Shown here piece after piece: positions 56,638-64,000 of a stretch of DNA of 64,000 bases. This DNA is from Cryptomeria japonica. Its lineage: Eukaryota; Streptophyta; Pinopsida; Cupressales; Cupressaceae. The notes beneath the pieces are model-generated. The model saw nothing but the letters and a program-made list of their open reading frames with translations. It did not search any database and was not told where the DNA came from. The stretch spans positions 27,483,001 through 27,547,000 of the forward strand of contig NC_081412.1 of NCBI RefSeq assembly GCF_030272615.1. Reading direction: 5' to 3'. Position 1 is the stretch's first letter; each line of letters starts with the position of its first letter. The position numbers and the translations under genes are program-made.

Positions 56638-59382
56638 GAGTCACAATAATGCCTATGAAAGAGCTCGGCCAGGATGATGTATTTATCATTCATTTCAAAC
56701 ATCTGCTGGCCAGAGCTATCTATAAAAAGCTTAATGCAACGGGACAGAAGGTTCTTCTTGAATCCAAAAGAGCTTCATTTGAGGGATCAAGAAGTAGGAG
56801 CAGCAATCAAGAGTGATTTGCTTTAATTTCCTATATGTCAGAGGACTATGATTGATTCAGCCGGTATTTGGAAGAGCTTAGTTTATATTTTGGCTAGCAG
56901 CAGCTGCTCAAATTTTTAAGGAGCAATTTGTGGAGCAGGTGGCCCCATGGATAGTCAAATGACTGCTTATTTCTATGCAATCTTCTTAAATTATTTTGTA
57001 AATGAAATTATTGATAATATTTTTTACAAATAAATTTCATAAGCAAAATTTTAGGCAAGTAAATAGGAGAGCAAAAAAATAGGGTGAAGCCATGTGTTTT
57101 TTTTTTCAATAAGCAGCCACTGTTTATTTCTAGTCCCCCCTTTTCTTCAAAGCTTATTTTCATTTTTTAAGCAGCTGCTACTTCACTAAAATAGCGAAAG
57201 ATTCCAATTTATCTTTTTCCCTTAATTAGAATTTTACATGGGAACACTCTAGCTGCTTAAATTTAAGCAGAAAATGCTCATAAGTGCAGCCGCATGGGGA
57301 CATGGGGTTATTCACAGAAGAAAAAGCAACATTGTATATATTTAATGCAACATTGCATAAGCTTTTAATCATTTTCCTAACAACAATGCAATAGGATTCT
57401 TGTTGGTGATGTTGGCCATCAAAATGTGTTGTTTGGAGCTTGCATAATTGGATTAGTTCTCTGTTTGAAGTGACCTACAAGATCTTACATTTGAATTAGA
57501 CTAGATATAATTTAGACTGTTTTAACTTAGCCAAATGAGACCTAAAGTTGGCCTAAGCAAAATTGGCTATGAACAATTTTGCATTTCAGAAAGATCTGAG
57601 ATTTAATTGGCATCTCAAAACTTTGTGGGAATAAAACCCGATTTTTAAAATCCATCTATCTCTATGTTGTCACATAATCCTTTTAGCATTTGGATGAAAT
57701 TCTTTCTCAATGTGACGTGAAACACCAATGGTTGGAGGGGAAGCTATATCTAATCCAACTAATTAGTGTAAGTGAACAACTAATCTTTAAGTTATTTGAG
57801 GGCTACATTCCAAACCCTAAAAGATGGAATAAGAAATCAATAAAAACTGTGGCCAACATTAGCACAAAGTCTTCAACCATACTGAAGAGACGCATCATAA
57901 ATGACAAAACCGTAGATGCATTGTTTAATAGGTAAAAGTCTGTCAATTCAGTGAAAGGGAGTTGCTGTTGTTGTATCCTAATCTGCAGGACACGATACAA
58001 TATTTAAGTCAGGACAAAAGGACAAATCAAAGAAATCATACTTGCTTGGCTCCACACCAGACATACAAATCAAAGCTATCTGTTTACATTATCATCAAAG
58101 CTTTATCCTTCTCCTTCACATTACAACCGCGTATTCTTTTGTTTAAGGAATCTTATATCAAAAGTGAAGAGAATAACTTTGACCAGTAACCTAATTAAGT
58201 GTTTGAAAAGTTAACCAAAATCCAGGGCCTCTTAAGCGTCTAATATTCTACTCTTTTTTTTAATAACGATCAATAACCATCTGATTTTTTATAATTCTTA
58301 ACATTTTCAATAATTGTATCTTTTAAGGTTTCAATTATTTATTTATAATAATTGATAAAATATTACTTGTTTTTCACGTTTGCTTTTGAAATTTAACTTT
58401 TTGATATTTGAAGTTAGTGGGTATGTATCGGATAAAATTATATTAAAGGATATAATATTGTTAAATAGGTTTTGATATTTTATGTTTTTTTTTCAAATTT
58501 TAAGTAATTTAAACTGTATGGCACAGATATAATGTAATCATATTTTAAAAATATTCCATACAACCCAAACTTAAACTCCTTTAAAGATATGGTCGTATCC
58601 ATATCAAACATCTGACACACAGTTTGCAATTTATGGGAGTGTTAAAAAATGAAGTAAAAATGTTGAAGATAAAATTATGCATTTTCCCTTTCTAAGATTT
58701 CAATTTTTAATTTAATAAATTTTGTAATTAATTTTACGAGAAAAAATACTCTTTAAAAAAAAAAAAAAAAATTTTTTTTAGTACTTTTTAAGTTGTGGAG
58801 TTTTGTTTTTGTTGAGTATTTGTCAATTTTTTGTCAATTAAAAAAAAAATTGGGCTTGTAGAGTATTACCGAAGTCCAAGTCCAAGTCGACTAACCATGA
58901 TCTGACATGTGTAACGAAATTTTTATAAAATAATTAAAAAAAACTATATTATGAAAATCTTACATTTTCTGTTTATAAGGGTCTTCACTCAAATAATTTC
59001 ATTGAGGCTTTTGTCATTTTGTATGCTTTGGAGTGTAGTTGTGTTCTTGGTTGGAAAATGATTATTTGTGAATTCGATTCTCAGGTGGGTAGTGGTTGGA
59101 TGATATTAGTTGGCACTTAGCTATATTGTGGACAGTGGACAATTACCTCCAAAATTGTCTCATTTGTTGGACCACCTAGTGGAAAATGACAAGGTTGTAT
59201 AATGCTTTATTTTTGTTGGGCGTTTGACCCTTATTGCTTTGTATCCCTTTTAGTGATTGAATAAATTTTTTACCCTCTTTTAGTCTAAATTTTTTTTTTG
59301 TAATTTAAAAATTATTGTTTTGAATACATCAGTTTTCCACAATCCATGAAATTAAGTATTATTGTTTCTGAATTTGATTGTA

Positions 59383-59888
59383 TAGGGGAAAGGACCCAAT
59401 AGTTGTGCACCCTAACTTCACGCTTTTCAAATCACTCCGATTTTTTTACAGCAGTTTACATAACAAGTCCCCTACTTATAACTAAGGTTTTAGGGCCACA
59501 TCATCAAATATGATGCCACATCAGCATGCTTTTTGCCAAGGTGTCCAAAACAGCCCCCCAATTATGATGCCACATCAGCATGCTTTTTGCCAAGGTGTCC
59601 AAAACAGCCCCCCCAAAAAGTGAGACCAATAGGCGTGCAAAAGAGACCCCAATAGTTGTGCAGCTGATATGGCATCACCTGATTGGTTACTTTTTACAAT
59701 ATTAGTACATTTCTTAACAACTATTGGTACATTTCCCAACAACTGTTGGTACATTTCCTAACAAAAATTAATATTTTTTGTTTCAAACAATAGGTTTTAT
59801 TTGTTCAATTTTTGGAACAAAAGGTATCAACAACCCTCACAACAATTGGTACATGCTCAACTACTCAACTACTGGGTCCTTTCCCCTA
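59383..59888. mobile_element. TA-flanked MITE, copy C
   Basis: Its ends are GGGGAAAGGACCC and GGGTCCTTTCCCC with TA on each side. The interior matches copy A at 33830 over most of its right half. It contains a 54-bp direct repeat (59511-59618, TGATGCCACATCAGCATGCT...). Confidence 0.82.
59511..59618. repeat. 54-bp direct repeat inside MITE copy C
   Basis: There are two adjacent copies starting TGATGCCACATCAGCATGC at 59511 and 59565, essentially identical and each ending in a C run. Confidence 0.88.
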
Positions 59889-61330
59889 ATATTTTTTTAC
59901 ATCAACGTTTCAACGTATGAGTGCAATAAGACTCCATATGATGGATCACCGTTGATGTAAAAAACTATTACACAATCAAACCCAGAAATAATAATACATA
60001 ATTATTGTTTTGTTAATGAATTCATCCATGTATATTTTATTTGCATCAAAGTTTTGGATCACACTCTATGATCCATTATTGAAATATAAAAAAACTGTAA
60101 GAAACAAATAATTTAATGTAATTAGCCATATTTAGTAACTAAGGACTTGAGTCAATAAACACAAAAACTTACCACTGGCACTAAATGTCCTTGCTGAGCA
60201 GTGCAGCATATCTTGTGTTGTTTCAGAGGTTAAAAGAGCAGAATCCAAAGATAAATGTAAAAGCTTTTGATTCCCCTAGAAGACTGACTGACTGTATTGT
60301 TTGTACCATCCATCTAGTATTGGTTTTCCTTACACTGGGCTATCACATCATCTGAACAATCTTGTAAAGGTCAGAATATTAAAATGTGGCTTCAGTTTGT
60401 ACCTTTTCTTAAATATCAACTTAAAAAACAGGGCTACCACAATTAGTTCTTTCTCCTCTGTACATTCCTACCATGTTCTCTTTGTAAGCTAATATAAATA
60501 AAATAAATATATCTGACACTTTCAGTAAAACTGTAACTTTGATTTTCTTTTATCTAAGTCATATTTACAGGGCATCTTTCCAACAGCTGGAAAGCTCCAA
60601 AACTTTCTACAATCGTATAATTTGACAAGGAAATAACTTTTCTACGTGTAAAGACAGAATAAGTTAGTGAAATTTAATGGGCTCATTTATTTATTTAGAA
60701 AATGTGGGGCATAAATGTATGCGTTGAATCTATCATGTTATCGTATCTCATAATATATTTTCTTTCTTTTTTATTGCCTTTCTCACGAAATGACGTGCAG
60801 TGCAGAAAAACATAAAACTAAAAAGGGCAAAGAAGGAGAAGAGCGTATCTCGTGTGCCCTCCATTATTATTATTGCACTGTCACTGCACTGAATGAATCC
60901 CGTGATATTTATTATTATTGCACCCGTTGACTATACTTTCTCAATATAACGCACGGTCAATATTCATTCCAAACTGTTTGAAATCAATCTAGACCCATGA
61001 AATAATAAATGAATTTGATGGTTTTTAGGTTTGATTCGTGTAATCAATTTTGTCATCAATGTTTCCGAATCATGATGTTCCATGATCCATGGTAATGTTT
61101 CCGATCATGATGTTCCATGATCCATGGTAATGTTTCCGATCATGATGTTCCATGATCCATGGTCGTAATGAGTTAGCTAGAAAATAGAAAAATGGTTCAT
61201 GAATTAATTTGATGGTTTTAGGTTTGATTGTGTAATCAATTTTATCATCAATGTTTGTTTTGGACCATTTTCTATGTTCCATCATAATAATGTGTTAGCA
61301 AGCAAAGAGAAATGCGATTGAATTAATTTG
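59889..61330. other. Intergenic, no gene seen
   Basis: AT-rich sequence. Only a 35-bp three-copy repeat at 61061-61165 stands out. The short open frames lack any domain. Confidence 0.55.
61061..61165. repeat. 35-bp unit, three copies
   Basis: GTTTCCGATCATGATGTTCC followed by ATGATCCATGGTAAT occurs at 61061 (one extra base), 61097 and 61132. Each unit is rich in ATCATGAT/CCATGG self-complementary words. Confidence 0.88.
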
Positions 61331-61887
61331 ATGGGGAAGTGCACTAGTTATCATCCATGTTTCAATTAATATTCACTCCTTGTTCACCCCGCAATTACTA
61401 ACTTTAAGGAAACCAAGAAAATGATAACTAAAAGCGCATTAATAAATTTCACATGTACCAATAGATGACCACTTGTATCTGAGTAGTTAGAATTTGTAGA
61501 CTTTAATTGGAGGACCAATAGGTGTCCACTTGCACCTTCAGTAATTAGAATTTGTAGACTTTAATTGGAGGAGTTGTGGAGCTTTATTGGCACCCATATG
61601 GGGCATTTATGCATAAGTATTGGTAATTTTTGAGGTGGTTGTAGTGCATGCTTATTGGGGCATCTATAAGTAAGTATCAAGGGACACTTTGAAATGACCA
61701 CTTTTTTACCCTTGCGTGCATAATGGATCACACAGTGTGTGTGTCGTTACTATTTAGAAGCTAGAACAATAGCTATAAGAAGTTAAGTCACATATGAAGA
61801 CAAAAAAAAATCGTCGATAATCGATGTACTTTTATGGTCTGTGGGTGCCTAAATTTAGCTATAACTACTAGTGGTACGCTTCCCCTA
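61331..61887. mobile_element. TA-type MITE, copy D
   Basis: The left end GGGGAAGTGCACTAGTTAT pairs imperfectly with the right end, which reads ATAACTACTAGTGG then TACGCTTCCCC. A TA follows on the right and TG precedes on the left. It contains a diverged 57-bp direct repeat (61458-61571). Its right half is the reverse complement of the left half of copy E. Confidence 0.65.
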
Positions 61888-62891
61888 TTCAATTTTTCAT
61901 CAATGTTTTTGACCATGTTCCATGATTCATCATCAGAATGGATTAGCTAGAAAAGAAAAAATGATATAATCATAGAGCATGATCCAATATGTTGATGAAA
62001 AAATTGATTACACGATTAGATCCAAAAACCATCTACTTAATGTATCTAGATAGTCAATTTATTCAAATTATTCTTCTATATAAGATTGAAGAGTGTAATA
62101 GACAATTAAAATGACCTCAAATTAGTGAACAATATAGAGTGTAGATTCATTCTAGAGTCCTTGGAAGGCATGTAAATCGTCCCCTCCATGATTGAAATTT
62201 TTTTAGTGGCTTCTTGTTTAAGTAGGTAGATAGATATTTCCTCTTTTTTCAATAAAAATGGAAGTGCCCCACCTTTTTCACTCTAAAATTCGGTAAATAT
62301 TTGTTTGTACGGGATGTTGTGCATGCACCATGGAATGAGATTACAAGTGTCACGTAATTTGGGGTCTTTTGATCAAAGTCTTTGAGATTATCAAGTTTAT
62401 TTGGGAGACTCAACAAAAGGCTAGGGTATCTTTGAAAGAGAGTCAAGTTTTTGAAGGATAAATCTAATATTAGCTAACTTTCTCATTGCAATGATTAGTA
62501 CTTTAACAAATATATACATTATGAAAATTCTCATAATAAAGTTATAATCTTATCTTTCTTCTTTAAGAATGACAACACGATCTTCATCTTTGCACCATAC
62601 TTTATTCATTCATCAACGTCACATATGTATCATGAAATCATAGGGGTGGAAGATAGTTCCATGGCCATGCACATAGACGCAATGATATTTGGCCCTATTA
62701 AGGTTATCACTCTACACAAGGTTGCATTAATTACTATTATCGGTAACCCATTACGTACCTTTCCTTGCATGCTATAGAAGTGTTGGGTTCATGTTTTTTT
62801 ATTCCATGATTTCATGATTTTATTTGAACTCAGAGGGTATTATGTTTTTTTTATAGGTTTTTACGCATTCATATTTGTATTCATTTGGTAA
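61888..62891. other. Intergenic, nothing recognised
   Basis: AT-rich sequence between two MITEs. There is no gene or repeat that I can support. Confidence 0.5.
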
Positions 62892-63752
62892 TAGGGGATG
62901 TATACCAGTAGTCATTATAGTTAATTTTGTGCATCTATAAATTTTAAATAATATATCGAATTTTGATGATTTTTTGGCTGTCTCCAAATGTGACTTAACT
63001 ACTTATAGCTATTGTTCTGGCTTCTAGGTAGTAATGATGCATAATATGGGATCCATTTGTTGACTTGGTCAGAACCTCCTTTGGGATTCACGACATGTAC
63101 TTCCTCCCGCCTCCCGTGGATCCTTGTCTCTGGTCACTCTCGCATTCGTTGACAACTCGAGTTTCTGGCGTAACGACAACAGCGTTCCAACAAATGGCAT
63201 CAGAGCGTTGGGTTATGGGTTCGAATCCCAGGAGGCCTCCTTCATTCTGTCGATGTGGAACCCTTAGTCGGTGCTAAGGGGGAGATTGTTGACTTGTTCA
63301 ACACCTCCTTCGGGATTCGCGACATGTGCTTCCTCTCTCGTCTCCCGTGGATCCTTGTCTCTGACCGCTCTCCCGTTCGTTGATAGCTCGGGCTTTTGGT
63401 GTAACGACGACATTTTTCCAACACCGTTATGCACACAAGGGTCAAAAAATACACAATTCAAAGTGTCGTCTAATACTTGCAAAAAGATGCCCCGATAACA
63501 ATGCACTTAAAATTGATAATACTTATGCACAAATGCCTCAATAGTCGTACGTTATGGGTACCAATAAAGGTGCACAAATGGGTCAATGATGGTCCAAAAA
63601 TGCTAAAAAAATGGACGGCTATTGGTTCATGAGAAATTATTAATGGGCTATTAGTTTTTTTTTGGTTCCTTTAAAGCTAGTAATTGGGGGCTTCGGTTTG
63701 CAAGGAGTGAATGATTATTGGAACATGAGTGGTAAATGGTTCTCTTCCCTTA
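62892..63752. mobile_element. TA-type MITE, copy E, interrupted by a TRIM
   Basis: The left end TAGGGGATGTATACCAGTAG and right end GGTTCTCTTCCCTTA are degraded versions of the family termini. About 60 bases at 62990-63050 (CTTATAGCTATTGTTCTGGC) match copy D in inverse orientation. The TRIM at 63058-63423 splits it. Confidence 0.55.
63058..63423 (+). mobile_element. TRIM: complete 366-bp miniature LTR retrotransposon
   Basis: Its LTRs are 63058-63192 (135 bases) and 63287-63423 (137 bases), both TGTTGACTTG to TTCCAACA. The primer site TGGCATCAGAGC at 63195 is one change from the initiator-tRNA-Met site. The polypurine tract AAGGGGGAGAT at 63276-63286 touches the 3' LTR. The target duplication is CCATT (63053-63057) and CCGTT (63424-63428), one change apart. 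The 94-base interior codes for nothing and contains GGGTTCGAATCCCA (63219-63232), a tRNA T-arm or B-box-like stem-loop. It must be moved by enzymes of another LTR element. Confidence 0.92.
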
Positions 63753-64000
63753 TTGAGTGCAATCTTTTATTCATTTTTTTGTACATCAATTTTGTACATA
63801 TAGATCAAGTACATAGGTAAGTGTATAAAGATGGGGATAAAACATTGTCAACAATACTTTATGGTCTATTATCAATACATTATGAGTGTGCTATAGTGTG
63901 CTCACATAATACTGGACTCACATTGTGACTCGATCACTATCAATCCATAACATGAGTATGTTAAAACATATTCACATTATAAATAAAATAAAGTAGTGAT
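63753..64000. other. Right edge of window, no feature
   Basis: AT-rich sequence with repeated words such as CACATAATACTGGACTCACA. Nothing is supported. Confidence 0.5.

Larger units (their letters stand above)
55193..59382. other. 3' flank of TOPLESS and intergenic DNA
   Basis: The first part must contain the 3' UTR, but the poly(A) site is not clear. There are two local duplications, at 56128-56205 and 56281-56637. Farther right, the sequence is AT-rich with poly-A/T runs (58755-58785) and no supported gene. Confidence 0.55.

Noticed and set aside
57690-57935. 81-codon open frame downstream of TOPLESS
   Set aside because: It recalls the N-terminal style of copia Gag only faintly, has no domain, and lies in AT-rich DNA. 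It is too weak to call.
63208-63240. A tRNA gene around GGGTTCGAATCCCA
   Set aside because: Only the T-arm-like hairpin is present. No acceptor, D or anticodon arms can be folded around it.

Overview
This is plant nuclear DNA from a large, repeat-rich genome. The evidence is one intron-rich gene with canonical GT-AG introns, a TOPLESS family corepressor, set among nested plant LTR retrotransposons of the Ty3/gypsy Tat lineage and Ty1/copia Sirevirus-like type. The very large LTRs, the many decayed nested elements and the flavour of the copia families suggest a gymnosperm, perhaps a conifer. That is a guess from style; no marker here proves it.

Layout. 1-30346 is a nest of retrotransposons. 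The oldest host is a minus-strand gag-type element without pol, represented by an LTR remnant at 24920-25037, an internal region at 25038-27780 and an LTR at 27781-30346. A plus-strand copia element (E0: 8142-8604 and 21757-24919) sits in its LTR. E0 is split by a Tat element (Tat1, 1-8141, left end outside the window) and by a second plus-strand gag-type element without pol (E1, 8605-21756). The 3' LTR of E1 is itself split by a minus-strand copia element (E2, 15076-21400) with perfect 5-bp target duplications. A DNA element with 33-bp perfect terminal inverted repeats lies inside the outer LTR at 28487-29521.

30347-33550 is AT-rich sequence without a recognisable gene. 33551-46739 carries a second Tat element (Tat2, 34450-45877). 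It has a 5' LTR, a long leader and gag-pol, but no 3' LTR. Two nearly identical copies of a roughly 0.9-kb flank bracket it, and the right copy looks like the empty insertion site.

46740-59382 holds the only host gene, a TOPLESS/TPR corepressor. I assemble 25 coding exons (48238-55192) that join in frame into 1127 codons with no premature stop. A telo-box and a TATA-like site lie just upstream. The rest of the window (59383-64000) is intergenic, with three members of a TA-flanked MITE family. One of them is interrupted by a complete 366-bp TRIM.

All pol genes of E0, E2 and Tat2 are broken mainly by C-to-T (or G-to-A) nonsense changes, often CAG to TAG, as expected for methylated silent elements. 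Tat1 pol is open to its end. The most interesting signals are four. First, a tandem pair of short structured-RNA units lies just after pol in both Tat elements, with covarying stems. Second, Tat1 has an antisense plant-mobile-domain gene. Third, two elements without pol encode a zinc-knuckle Gag plus, in E1, a long unknown protein. Fourth, the tandem duplication around Tat2 preserves an empty site.
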